The notes below the pieces were generated by a model. The model was not told the origin of the DNA and ran no database searches. It worked only from the letters and a program-made list of their open reading frames with translations. A program made the position numbers and the translations under genes. This document shows, piece by piece, positions 1 through 21,100 of a stretch of DNA of 64,000 bases. Each line of letters starts with the position of its first letter. Position 1 is the first letter of the stretch. This DNA comes from Heterocephalus glaber (Eukaryota > Chordata > Mammalia > Rodentia > Bathyergidae). The stretch is taken from the NCBI RefSeq assembly GCF_000247695.1, contig NW_004624801.1, forward strand, positions 4,269,551 to 4,333,550. Reading direction: 5' to 3'.

Positions 1-846
1 GGATTCCTGTGGGAAGGTTTCTTTTTACATTTCTTTTTTTTTTAATTTGTACTGGGGATTGAACTCAGGACCTTGCGGTTTTGAGGCAGGTGTGGTGCCA
101 CTGAGCTAAATCCCTGGCCCTACATTTCATTTTTAAAATTAACAGTGGATAAAACATGCACATGGAGCAAAATCTCAAAGGTCCAAAAGAGCAGACAGCG
201 AAATGCCTTCCTCTCTTGTCTATCCAACCTCCCTGCTTCTACCTGAAGCGTGGGGTTAGTTTCCTACCTCCACCCTCAGATAGTCTCTGCCTGTTCTGAC
301 TCTTTCTGCACACTTTTGAGTGTCCTGCACGTGATGTGTTCATTTAGCACATCTCAGAGATAGTTTCACGTTCTGCAAACCACTGCCCTGTGCCTGCTAA
401 GGACTGGAGTGTATGGGCATATCATAATTTATTTAAATAGATTTTATATTTAGTTGTTACCATAAAAAGCATAGCAAGAGTGTATTTGTGCCTAGATTAT
501 TCCACAGGCAGGAACATCTACAGCTCATGCTCCCAGCAGCCGGACCCTTAGGTTAAAGTGTAAGTCCATTTTTCACATTGCTAGATATTTCTACATGCAG
601 AGAACTGAAAGAATCCAGACTCTTGGGATGGTGCCTGATGATCTTGATTCAGTAACATTGGAGTGAGGCCCTGGCATCTGGACTTTAGGCAGTTTTGCCA
701 GTGATGCTGATGATCAGCCGGGTGTGGGACCCATGGCCTCCAGCAGCGGTTCTCAAAATATGTTCATTCTCATAGGTGGGTTAAGGACAGAAGCCAGGGG
801 AACTGAGGGACCTTGAGGTCTCAGAGTCACCCCTGCCTCCTACTAG
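1..846 (+). other. DNAI2 intron (5' part cut by the window edge)
   Basis: No exon recognised. It ends in the acceptor ctactag before the exon at 847. A minus-oriented ID SINE sits at 34-120; the remainder shows no structure I can classify. Confidence 0.6.
34..120 (-). mobile_element. ID-type (tRNA-derived) SINE with target-site duplication
   Basis: On the plus strand a poly-T run is followed by actggggattgaactcagg and ends in ctaaatccctggccc, the reverse complement of an ID-like unit with tRNA A- and B-box remnants. Direct repeats tacatttc flank it at 26-33 and 121-128. Confidence 0.8.
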
Positions 847-10111
<9,265 letters not shown>

Positions 10112-10659
10112 GTTGGCCTTGGCTGCAGCGCTGTCCCTGCGTGTCCCTCCCGTGCCTTCTTGGTACTGCCCTGGTCTTACCTTACAAGTAGGGAGCTGAG
10201 CTTTTCCCTAAAGCATGATTATGAAGGCCACATGGGGCACTGACCACCTCCACCCTACAAATCACTGGCCCACACTGGAGCCCAGTCCTGTGCCACCCTC
10301 ATAGAGAGGAAAGCGGCAGGGCTGGCACCACCAAGAGGCCCACTCCACTGTGGGCGCATGCAGCCTTCAGGTCTGGTCCTGGTGTCCCCTTGACCCCCAC
10401 TTCCTTCGGGAGCTTGCAGCCTCAACCCAGGCTTTCCCTGGCCACGACGGCCTCAGGAAGCCCTGCGGAGGGGAAAGGGTTTTTCCTCTTCTCTCCCCAC
10501 CCTCCTCATCCACCTGCAAATGGGGAACTGCAAGAGCCTTTCCACACTGCCACATTAGAGGCTTCCAAGCCTGTGCGAGCCTGCTGCCCTCGAGTGCCTG
10601 GGAGGGGAGAACTTATTCACATGCACCCGCATGCTTTCTGTTTCCTTCATTCTGGTACC

Positions 10660-10665
10660 ATTAAA
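10660..10665 (+). promoter_or_regulatory. Candidate DNAI2 poly(A) signal (ATTAAA)
   Basis: ATTAAA about 550 nt after the DNAI2 stop, in unique-looking sequence. No AATAAA is seen closer to the stop. It is a plausible 3' end, unsupported by transcript data. Confidence 0.45.
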
Positions 10666-11099
10666 TTAATAGCAACAATGCCAGCAGTTGGTGCTAGCTA
10701 AGAGGTCCTTGTGTTATCGCCTTCATGTCACTCTTCACAAAGTCGCTGGAAGTTTCCTGCTGACCGTCCTTATTCTACAGAGCAGGATACAGAAGTTCAG
10801 GAGAGGTATGCAGACTTGCCCAGGTCACAGAGCTGGGGAGGGACAGGGCAGGGAGGGAGCCCACATAGCTCACTTCCTGTCCTGCATAGCAGTTGACTGT
10901 GGCTCCTGGGACAGTGGGGGCTGCACAGGACCCTCAGGATCTCTGAGGTGGGCTGCCGCTTCAGGAGGTGTCCTGAAGCCATAGCTCAACAGAACAGCTC
11001 ATAGGCATGAGGGCACCTTAGGGCCAACTTTGTTCCAGAAATCCCTGTCATTGATTCTAGGACTGTCAGGTGATTCAAAGTGCCCTTTAAAAAAGCTTT

Positions 11100-11285
11100 T
11101 GTCGCTGGGCATGGAGGTACATGTCTGCCATCTCAGTACTCTGGGAAGCTAAGGCAGGAGGACTGTAAGTTTGAGCAACTTAGTGACTTAGCACGACCCT
11201 GCCTTAAAATAAAAAATTTTAAAAAGGGCTGGGGCTGTAGCTCAGTGGGACACTCAAAAGTCAATCCCTAGGGCCGCAAAACAAA
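11100..11285 (+). mobile_element. Composite B1-like plus ID SINE
   Basis: Left half gctgggcatggaggtacatg; right half gggctggggctgtagctcag; an A-rich linker and an A-rich end. Confidence 0.75.
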
Positions 11286-12759
11286 AACAAACCTTAAGGA
11301 TTTTGTTGAGAAAGGACTCAGAGGCATCCCTTGTGCCCATGGTTTGGGGTGGGGAGAAGCAATGAGTTGCAGACTTTGGCTAGACTTTGATTAAAGCAGT
11401 ACTCACCGGTCACATTTATTGGTGCTTGACTGTCACAGAGTCCAGGAATGAGCTTGCTATTCTGGAGAGTGGGAGGGAGGCACTTTCTGGGTCTCATGGG
11501 AGCAGGTGACAGGGCTGAGGGTCCGGCCCAGGGGCTGCTCCTGCAGTTGATGCCCTAGCCCGCACTCCCAGGTCCCCCAGTGTGGGCAGCAGGCTCTGCT
11601 GGGTCTCTGCCCCCTGAGGGTACTTGGGAGCAGCAGGTTCACTGTGCCAGAACACGGGGAGCCCGTGCTTCCTTCCCTTGGGGACTCTTCTTAGAGCACC
11701 GATTCTCTGCTAGGGATGATTTTGTCCCCAGTGGGACCTTGGCAATATCGGGGGACATTTTGGATTGATAAAACTGGTAAGGGGACTGCTCCTGACGTCT
11801 AGTGTGTAGAGGCCAGGGATGCCGCTCGGCATCCTCTGATGCGCTGGACAGTCCCCACCTCACAGAATGGTCCTGTCCAGAACATCACTAGGGTCACGGT
11901 GGAGAAACCCCAACTTGGGAGAGAAGTCTGTCCAAATGAAGCACTCCACGAGGAAGTCCAAGCTCCATGTTGACCTGGCAGCCCTGACAGACCCGCAGTG
12001 AGGAGCTGGCACCATCCACTCCAAGGCAGGAGTGCATTCTTTTGCTGTTCTCAAATTTTGACCTTTGGGCCTGCAAAAGGAGGCTATCTGCTGGGGCCTG
12101 CCAGTCTTTCTCCCTGTGCACAGAGGGTGCTACTGTGGCAGGATGGAGTTAGAGAACGGGATGTAGCAGAGAGGAGAACGCAGACGGAAGTGATGAAAGG
12201 ATGTGCGACCCTTGTGCATGCCCACCCGGTAGCAATGACCTTCACCAGCCTCACACACCACCCTCACCAGGCGCCTGCTGTTCATTCCCTTCCAAAAGGG
12301 AGCAAAACAAAATCACAGTGCATCAGCGAAGAACCAGAAGCATCAGGAAAATCCCACAGCCGTGGGTGGGGAATGTGCACTGGGAAATGCCAACATGGGC
12401 CGGGCAGGGGACTATTCATGGACCTGGTTGACAAACATGCTTCTTAATGGATGATGCTTTGGCTGCGGCCCCTGGGAGAATCACTGCCACCATCTCTTCT
12501 GTGTAGTAACTGGGTACTGTGCCCCAGGGGAGGATTCTGAGGAAAGACCCTGTTTTTGGTAGCATAATAAAATGCTCCCTGAGCTCCAGAGGGCCCTGGG
12601 ATGGCCCTGATGCCCATGAAGGGGCAAAGGTGATGCTAAAAGGCCTACCAGAGTCAGCTCTGGATCCTGAGCCCGAGGGGCAAGCACTTCTGGGTGCCCA
12701 GGGCCTGATGGCTGACACAACAGCATTGTTTGGATCTTACAGGCAGGGCAAGAAAGGAT

Positions 12760-12912
12760 CCAGCCAAGCATGACGGTGCATGTTTGTAATCCCAGCACTT
12801 GGAAGGGTGAGGCAGGAGGATCACACGTTTGAATCCAGCTGGGGAAGTCTAGTGAGAACCTGTCTCATAAAAGCAATCAATCAATCAATCAACCAACCAG
12901 CCAACCAATCAA
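12760..12912 (+). mobile_element. B1-like SINE with (CAAT)n tail
   Basis: 7SL-like body (tgtaatcccagcacttgg, gtgaggcaggaggatcacac) followed by an aatcaatcaatc tetranucleotide tail that grew from the A-rich end. Confidence 0.75.
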
Positions 12913-14568
12913 AGAACCCGGTTTGGGTGCTTGCTGCCTAGATAGCATGGCCTTCACACAACCCTGTGCCAAGTACCAGCCATGGGGCAGCAAAGAAAGC
13001 AGATGCAGGCCTGCCCTGCTGGACCCTGCGTGCTGATGGGAGACACGGGAGGCTAACCTACACACACACATACACACAGGTAGCTACAAAATGACAGTTG
13101 TGCACAGTGACAGTGTAAGGGATACTACAGAGCACTACGAGAGGGATAAAAGGAGGGACCAGCTGGGACTGTGGGGATGAGGAGCTGTCACGGGGCCTCA
13201 GCGAGTTTGACGAAGAAACGAAGAAACGGAGACTGAGCAGGAACGTGAAGCTGGAGGTGGTGCATGTGCAGGACATGCACGTACACCTGTGATTATTGGC
13301 TTGACTGCGGAGGAGCCACTCCAAGCAGGGGAAGCAACACACAGCATGCCCCGGGGGTGGGGAGGAATTGGTGGGGCAGGGCCCTGACTTTCAGGGTTTT
13401 GGCCTTTCTCCTGGGATGACAGATAAGCAAGGAGAAGCTGGATCACACATCTAGGCTGGAGGGAGATAGCTGAGGCCAGGCGAGAGGAGAGCATGGGGTC
13501 AGAGGACAGAGATGGCAGCTTGGAGTGGAGCATTGGCTGCAGCATGCTTACCTCTCTGTGCCTCTGTTACCTGGATTACGAGGGAGAGTAAATGCAATAA
13601 CACATAGCCACTGGGCTCAAAGTCAGTGCTTGATAAATGTCCACCACCTTCTTCCCTAGGAAGCATCAGATGGCCCCCAGCAGCCTTCATGCTTGATCCC
13701 AAGACCCAGGTCAGTACAAGGAGCTACAAGATGATGTTTCCCAGGGTCCCTTCAGCATCAGAGCCCCAAACCTACTAGAGCGGATGCTGAGGCTTCTTCA
13801 GAGAAAAATCTCAGTAAATGGTTTGTTTTCTCAATAATTCTCTTCCATCTCTACTCCCAAGCTCTAAGTGGGGAGTCAAGCCCATGCATAGCTAGGCTCT
13901 GCTGTCAAGTAAGTGAGACGTTGGTCCCTGGAGCCCTAGAGGGTCAGAGAGCTTTAGAAAGTGCTCAGGGCTCATGGAAGCCAGTAGTTGCCATATGAAG
14001 GTGGGCTTGCAGGAGATGGAGTGGCTTTTTCAGTAGAAAAGGAGGCTTGGAAGGTAAATGAAAATTTCAGTCAGTGCAGACAATGAGCCCAAGTAGGCTG
14101 TTAGTGAACTTTGATACAAGCAGTTTGACCACCATCTGCAGATAGATCCTCAAGTTCCCTGAGTCGAAGGACCCAGCTTAATGTGAAGCTTGATGCGACA
14201 TTGCAGGCTCAGCACCCAGCGTGGCCTCTGGCAGGTGGCAGGTGCTCACTAGATCTTAGTGTCTGGGGCTGAGGAGGAGCAGTGTGGATGACACCAGAGC
14301 CTGTAAGTCCTGTGACTTAAGAGGTGCCGGCTGTTTGCAAGGATTTTAAATGTCTGGGTGGGCAAAGCAGCTGTGGCTTGGCTGGATTTGCCCTGTTGAT
14401 TCCCCACTCATTCACTGACTGAATCCTCACTGGGCACTGTAATAGAAATATCAGTTTAGCACCCATCCCCAGCACCAGGACAAATGGGCAAATGATTCTG
14501 ATCTTTGGTGGTGAGTGTCATTAGAAAGAAGCACAGAGAAAGAGGGGCTAGTCTGGATTCCTTGGGAT

Positions 14569-14570
<2 letters not shown>

Positions 14571-14600
<30 letters not shown>
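14571..14600. repeat. (GTT)n microsatellite
   Basis: Ten perfect GTT units. Confidence 0.95.
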
Positions 14601-14635
14601 AAATGTTTAGAAAGCTACTCAAACTAGTTAAAGTC

Positions 14636-14830
14636 AATAGCTGGGAATGGTGGCACACACCTGTAATCTCAGCCCTTGGAGAGGTGAGATGGGAGAATCG
14701 TAAGTTTGAATTTGGTCTCCACAACTTAGCAAGACTACCTCAAAATACAGCAGATTTTTTAAAAGGGCTGGGGATGTAGCCCAGCATGAAATCCCTGCAT
14801 TTAATCCCTAATGCTGCAAAACAAACAAAC
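14636..14830 (+). mobile_element. Composite B1-like plus ID SINE
   Basis: Left half agctgggaatggtggcacac; right half gggctggggatgtagcccag; ends in aaacaaacaaac. The L1 3'-UTR repeats follow immediately. Confidence 0.75.
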
Positions 14831-14865
14831 AAAAATCTAATAATCAGAAAAGGATTTTTTTATGT

Positions 14866-15410
14866 ATAATAGGTAATGTGAAATAGGAAGAAAAGGGGCA
14901 AAGGGGAAGGAAGTGGGAGGGGTAGGGGAAAGGATAGAAGGGAATGGGATTAATATGAGAAAATGGAAAAATAGGAACAAAGTCTTTGTAAATAGGGAGG
15001 AATGGAGGGGTTGAAGGGAAGGCTGGGCAAGGGTGAAAAATAAGAACCAAGAGAGACTATGTAAAGGTGCAAATTTCCCATGATGAATGTCATTATATTG
15101 TATACCTAAAATGTACCAATGATTAGAATGAATAATCGATAATGCAAAATAGGAAGAAAAGGTCCAAAGGGGTAGGGGTAGTGGGAGGGGCAGGGGAAAG
15201 GAAAGAAAGGAAAGGAAAAATGCTGAGAAATGGAAAAAATGGAAGTAAAGTCTTTGTAAATAGGGAAGGGTGGAGGGCGTGAAGGGAGGGCTAGGAATGG
15301 GGAAAAAATAAGAACCAAGATGCATCATGGAAAGGTACAATTCCCAATGAGAAATGTAAGTGTGTTGTATACCTACAATGTACCAATAAAAGAATTTAAT
15401 ACAAAAAAAA
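14866..15410 (+). mobile_element. Sense L1 3' UTR present as two tandem copies
   Basis: Two near-identical purine-rich modules of about 255 bp (about 14866-15127 and 15128-15395). Each runs from a taggaagaaaagg-type start through aacaaagtctttgtaaatag (or a close variant) to a tgtataccta..aatgtaccaat end. The second ends in an A-run. A single module of the same kind is at 43270-43640. The long antisense open frame across it is low-complexity and not a gene. Confidence 0.7.
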
Positions 15411-17362
15411 AGAAAGAAAGGATTTTTAAATTTTTTTGGCTCAAGAAGCTCAGAAGACAAGCTTAGCTGGTCTCAGGTATGGCTAGATCCAGCTCCTCAG
15501 GTGGTACCGTCTATTTCTCTCTGTGTGCAGCTTCTTTGCTGGAGTTTCTCTCATGCTCCTGTGATAGTGCAGCCCTTTTCTTTGGGGGTGGGGTGGTTAG
15601 GCATGGTCCCAGCCTCTGCAGCCGTCACTTATCTCAGCAGTCATACTGAAGGTGGAACAGAGCTCTGCCCTCCCAGTGCAGCAGCCTCCCAGGAAAAGGC
15701 CAAGTCTCAGCTGCATCCATCTTCTGGGGCTGATCACTGTGACCAAGGCGATGGCGGGGTTGCAGGCCTCCTGCCATGGCTGGGGTGAGACGGATGCTGT
15801 GATGAGCCCCACCAGATCACATCGGGGAATGGCATGGACTAGAGGACAGGCAGCTCTCCAAAGGAAAGGGGAGGTGGCACATAAGATGAGTTGTGAAGCA
15901 CTTGCCAGGCAAGTCCAGAAAAGGGAGGCTCCAGGACAGAGCAGCAGGAGCAAAGCCTGAGGATGAGAGAAAGGAGCTGCTCAGCCAGGGGATGCGTGCG
16001 GTTGGCCTGACCTCAGCAGGGCTGAAAGGAGAGGACAAGACAAGACGAAGCAGGAAAGGCCACAGCTCAAGGCTGACTCCATTAGGAAGGCAGTGGGGGC
16101 CATGGCAGGATTTCAAGTAAGGTAATGACAGTGATCTGTCTTAGTGTGGGTGTGGAAAGTGGACTGGAACAGAGTAAAACAGGAGATAAAGAAACTGTAA
16201 AGTCCAAGCCTGCACAAAATGACAGTGGGGATGGAGAGAAGGGATGGGAGCAACGTGATAGAATCAGCTTCCAGGACAGAGCTCCAGAGGGGAGACCATG
16301 TGTTCGGAACTCACAAGCCCAGGTCCCTTCCTCCTGGAGCTTATCGTGGCTCTGTAAGGACTTGGGAGTTTCATGGACAATGGGAAGAGAGTCTGATACA
16401 GAGAATGAAGAGAAATCTGACAGGAGAAGGTAGAGGGTGAGGGAGAGGAGGAGGCAAAAATGACTTAAAGATGTATGTGTGTGGGGAATGATGGTTTCAT
16501 TGGTTAAAATCATAAAAGTCAAGCAGAGGTAAATGTTTGGGAGTAGAAATGGGCTGAGAGCTGCTGCTAGAAGCTTCTTATTTTCCCCATCAATCACAAT
16601 GGACTCTTCTATGCATATAGAAGAATAGAAAAGACAAAGAAATCAGCCAGAGCACAATTGACCGGGGGGCCTCCATGGTTCATCCTGCTAGATTCAAGGC
16701 TATAAAATAAGCACAGGGTGTCCTCAGGATGCACTTAATTCTCACTGCAGGTCCAACCCACCAGCCTTGGGGCAGCCTGGGCAGAGAATGGGACAAAACC
16801 CAAGACTTCTGCGGGAGAGTTTGGTTCCTACCAAGCTTTCCAGGGTTTATATATTTATCAAATCCAACGCTGCCCGCTGCTTCCTGCCACTGTTTATTAA
16901 TAACTATCCCCAACACGAGCTCCTCAGGGGCAGCTTGGAAAGCCAGTCCCAGGGCTCCAGCTGGCATCACCCTCTGTTTCTGGGCATGTGCCAGGCGTCT
17001 GAGACAGCCCCGAGGGATGTGAGCACTACCTTTCCCAGCGCCTTCCATGGGTCATGAACCCCACCAGGGCTCTCTCCCTGGGACTCTGCAGGGGTCCTAG
17101 GCTCAGCTTCAGTGGGAGCAGAGAACACAAAAGACGGGTCCCAGGATCAGGGAGAGCTCCAACACCATTCAGGAAACCGAGGCCCAGGGAGCAGGAAAAC
17201 TCTGCTCCAGGTGGTTGGCAAGTTAGAGGCAGAGCTGGGAAGAGAATCCTGTTCCCCGGGGCCTCCTGGGGCCAGGAACCTTTTCCACCACTGTGCTCCT
17301 GACTGCAGCATCACATAATCATTGCTATTGTAATCAAGAATGGAGGCCACAGCTGCGTTTTG

Positions 17363-17575
17363 TTTTGTTTGTTTTTAATGAGGCACTAGAAATTGAACCC
17401 AGGGTCTTTGCACTGAACTACATCCCCAGCCTTTTAATTTTTCTTTTTAAATTTTGAGATAGTGTCTCATTAAGTCACTAAAATGTCCAGGCTGGGCATC
17501 AACTGTCGACCCTCTTGCCTCATCCTTTTGGAGTGCTGGGAACACTGATGTGCACCACCCCGCAGGCCCACGAGA
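17363..17575 (-). mobile_element. Composite ID plus B1-like SINE, antisense
   Basis: The plus strand begins tttaatgaggcactagaaat, has gaactacatccccagccttt, then the reversed 7SL part (gagatagtgtctcatta and cttttggagtgctgggaac). Confidence 0.65.
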
Positions 17576-17869
17576 CTGCACCTTTTTTTTTTTTTTTAAC
17601 TTACACTTTCCCGCACAGTAGACCCCTCAGGTAGTTGGGCCAGTCCATCCTGAGCTACATTCTGGGTTTAGGGACAGGACTTCCTTTGTTAGTGGGGAAC
17701 ACTGAGGTGTCCCCTTCTATAACACATTCCAGCTAATCCAGACACTCCCCCTGCATCACTTGGGTAGGCAGCCAGGGCAGAGGAACAACTCGTTACCCAT
17801 CCTCCCAAACCCTCTGCCACTGGGCACTGGGCACAGACATCCACCCCAGAAGCCGCAGCCACAGCCGCG

Positions 17870-18159
17870 ATGCCCTCAGGGCCCATGGAAACGCGAGGCT
17901 GCCAGCCGCCGCCCTGGAGACGCAGAGAGAGCAAGTCCAGGAAGTGGCGGCCAGACCAGCCGTGGGTGCAGGGGGCGGGGCGGGCCAGGCCCCGCCCTCC
18001 AGGCCCCGCCTCCTGGTCAGCCCCGGGGCTGGGCGCGTTGTTGGTTTCGGGTTGTCAGGCAGCAGAGGCAGCAGCAGCCTCGAAAAGACAGCAGCGACCC
18101 GAGGAGCCTGTGGTGGGAGTGGGCTCGGCTCTGCCCGAGTCCCTGCACCTGCTGCAAGC
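17870..18159 (+). promoter_or_regulatory. KIF19 promoter region with GC boxes and candidate ciliary X-box half-site
   Basis: CpG- and GC-rich segment directly upstream of the KIF19 start. GC boxes are visible at about 17972-17984 (gggggcggggcggg), 17990-17996 (ccccgcc) and 18004-18010. No TATA box is seen, which fits a GC-rich dispersed promoter. At 17879-17892 the sequence gggcccatggaaac matches the right half of an RFX X-box (ATGGAAAC) with a degenerate left half; this factor assignment is inference. The transcription start is unknown, probably about 18.02-18.12 kb. Confidence 0.6.
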
Positions 18160-21100
18160 ATGAAGGACAGTGGGGACTCCAAGGACCAGCAACTCATGGT
18201 GAGACTCCTTGGAGCTCTGCCTCGCCCCTCCACGACCCCTGGAACCCGACTACCTCAGTCAGCCTCCAACAGTGTCCACTAAGAGGACAGCAAGGGACAG
18301 GGGCTGAGTTAGTCCAGAGCAGCTTTGCCCAAGTCCTAGGGAACAGGTGTCCGGAAAGTACATGGCCTTCTTTTTAGTCTGGAAAGTTAGCCTGACTTCA
18401 ACCTATACCCCTGGGGACCCCACCCCAAAGCCTGAGTAGCGTCTGCCTGGACCCTGCTGTCTGATCGCTGGAGATCTGACCTAATGCCCTGAGAAAGTGT
18501 TTGAAAGGAGCAGAGGACAACCACAGGGGAACAGGGGAGCCAGCATAGGCTTGGAAGTGGGTGGGCGATTGACCGCCATGCTGCCACCTCCATGACCCCA
18601 AGGGCCCCCGGGGCCTGGGACAGAGGAGGAAGTGGGAAGGGCAGAGCAGGGGGAGGCTGAAGGTGGAGATTCCTGGTCACCAGTAGAGCCAGGCTGGAAC
18701 AATGAGGGAGAGACTCAGTGATCCCCAAGGCCTCTGCTAGGTCTGGGTAGGTGGGTGGGGATCTTTCTCTCCCAGCCCCTAATTTCTGAGACCGGGAATG
18801 GGTCTTTGGCAGTAGCAAGTGGTGGTGCCCGTGACTGGAGCATTACGGCTCCCCACACCCCACCTCCACAGGGTGCTCTTGCTTCTCCAAAGGGCAGCCT
18901 TGGACCCAGCCCCCAGGCAAGCCCCAGGCTCTGGAATATGCTCTCAGGCAGTGGGAGTGGGCTTCTCTGAAAACATTTTGCAGCAGTGTGGTGGTGCATA
19001 CCTGCAATCCCAGCTCCTTGGAATGCTGATCACAAGCTTGAGGCCAGTTTGGGCAGCTTAGCAAGACCCTAGCTCAAAATAAATAAAAAAGGCTGGGGAT
19101 ATAGCTCACTGGTAGAGCACCCCTGGGTTCAATCCCTAGTACCACCAAAAAGAAAAACTGATTTGCTCCAAATAAATGGTGTGCCAATGCACAGCCTGAT
19201 GGCCACCAAGCCAGGGCCCCTCTCCTCCTGCTCGGGGTTCAGACAGAGGTGATGTGACAGACACAGAAAGTGAAGGGTGGGCCCCTTGGTGCTACCCACA
19301 CACCCAGCAGGTGTGTCATTTTAGTCAGCCTAAGACTCCTCCTCCTCCCCTAGTCCATTCTTGGGGAGCCTTAGCCCAGGAGGAAGACCCACTGTCTCGC
19401 TGGGTGGGGAATAGACAGAGGGGGAAGCTCCAGTGAAGCTCCCCTGGGGCAGGCATGTAGTCACCCACTGTTAGGATGAGGAAGGGAAGATACCTGCACT
19501 TCTGTCCTCACTGCCAGGCCCCACTTCACAGCCCCCAGCCCTGTGCCGTGTCTTCAGCTGCAGCGCATGGTTCACTGAGGTACCCACAGGCTGCTCCAAT
19601 GGCCGGGGCTCTGAGTTCCAGCCCAAGGGAGCTTCAGGTGTTCAATTTGGGTGTGTGAGTGATGCTGCCTGAGCAGACGTTCTCTCCCCTGGTGCTGTCC
19701 CTGAGGCACGGGTTCCTGGGGAGATTCATAGACTCAGAGCCAGACACCCTGTGGACTTGCAGCCTTCTGACCTAGCCAGTCACTGTGACTCCTTTGGAGC
19801 AAGGAGTCCGGCATGGCTGGACAATGGAGAAGGCAGGGGCCTGTGTGGAGGCAGAGTCCTGAGGCCCTTGAGGGCTTCTCTCTGAGTCTCGCATGGCGCT
19901 CTCCTCACCCCGGGGGCTGGTCTTCCCTCCCAGGTGGCGCTCAGGGTCCGGCCCATCAGTGTGGCAGAGCTGGAGGAAGGAGCCACCATCATTGCCCACA
20001 AGTTGGACGAGCAGGTATGTGAGGCTGCAGCCAGGAGCTGCCGGACAGAGACCTGCTCTGATTGCTCAGGCACCTGGATGGGCTGTCACAGCGCCGTCCT
20101 TCTCTCCTCTCTGCACTCTTCACCGTACCATTGCCAGCATCAAAGAAGCTGGGGACCCTTTCAGAAAACGCTTCTAGATTGGTCCAAGGAAAGCTGAGAG
20201 CTTCCATAGCCTGGGTGGGTCCTGGTCACTTAACTCCCAGATGTCCATGGCTTCCCCACCTTACTATGTCTGCTGCCCAAAAAGCACGTATTTGTATGGT
20301 CACAGCTACAGGTCATCTCCAGCGTGTTCAGGTTTGGTAAAGTCCTTGGCTGGCTGTTCTCTCAGTCCTTGTGTCACTGTGGTGAAAGGGGAAGGCAGTA
20401 CATATTTATCAAGTGCCCATCACGTACGGGGACCAGGCTAGGAGCTAGGAAACTACAGGGAACAGAAAAAAGAAAAAACAACCTTGTCCTCCTCCATTAC
20501 CTGTAGTCCAGCATGGGAAAATGTGGTATAATAAGAACTGAATAAAAGAGAGTTTGCAACTAACAAGGGCTTCAAAGAAATGTAGAGAAGTGCCAGGAGA
20601 GTAAGGGGGGTCTTGAACTAGTTCTGGAGATCAGGAGGGCTCCTTCAAGAGTTGGTGCTCGAGGCTGGGGATTTAGCTCAGTGGCACTGTGCCTGCCTTG
20701 CAAGTGTAAGGTCCTAAGTTCGATCCCTGGAACGGGCGGGGGAGGGGGGGCAGAGCATTGGTCCTTGAGCTGAAATAAAGTGTAAAGAAGAGGTAATTAG
20801 GAGAGTGTATGAGTAAAGATACTTGACCAGAGAATGTTGTGTGTGCAAAGGCCCTGTGGTGAGAAGGATGGTGAGGCAACTGACTGACTGAGAGAAGGCC
20901 AGTGTGGCTCAAGCAAGGGGCAAGAGATGTGGGATGAGTTAGAGACATAGGCAAGGGTCAAACCACATACTCTGTAGGCACAGCCAGGGTATTTGTTTGG
21001 GTAGGCAGTAGCGGACTCAAGTACCAAAGTGGACACTGGTAGGGGGAGCAGAGAGAGCTTTGGTGCCCAGGTGGGAGCATCACAGTGGTAGGCCGATATG

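Larger units (their letters stand above)
10666..17869. other. Spacer between DNAI2 and KIF19, no gene recognised
   Basis: About 7.2 kb. Holds SINEs at 11100-11285, 12760-12912, 14636-14830 and 17363-17575, a (GTT)n run at 14571-14600, and a duplicated L1 3' UTR at 14866-15410. Short open frames here (for example 15652-15960 and 16082-16597) have no recognisable domain and no splice or start context, so I treat the region as non-coding. 15500-17350 looks unique or ancient. Confidence 0.6.

Noticed and set aside
14837..15460. 207-codon minus-strand open frame
   Set aside because: Phe/Pro/Ser-rich low-complexity translation of antisense L1 3'-UTR modules.
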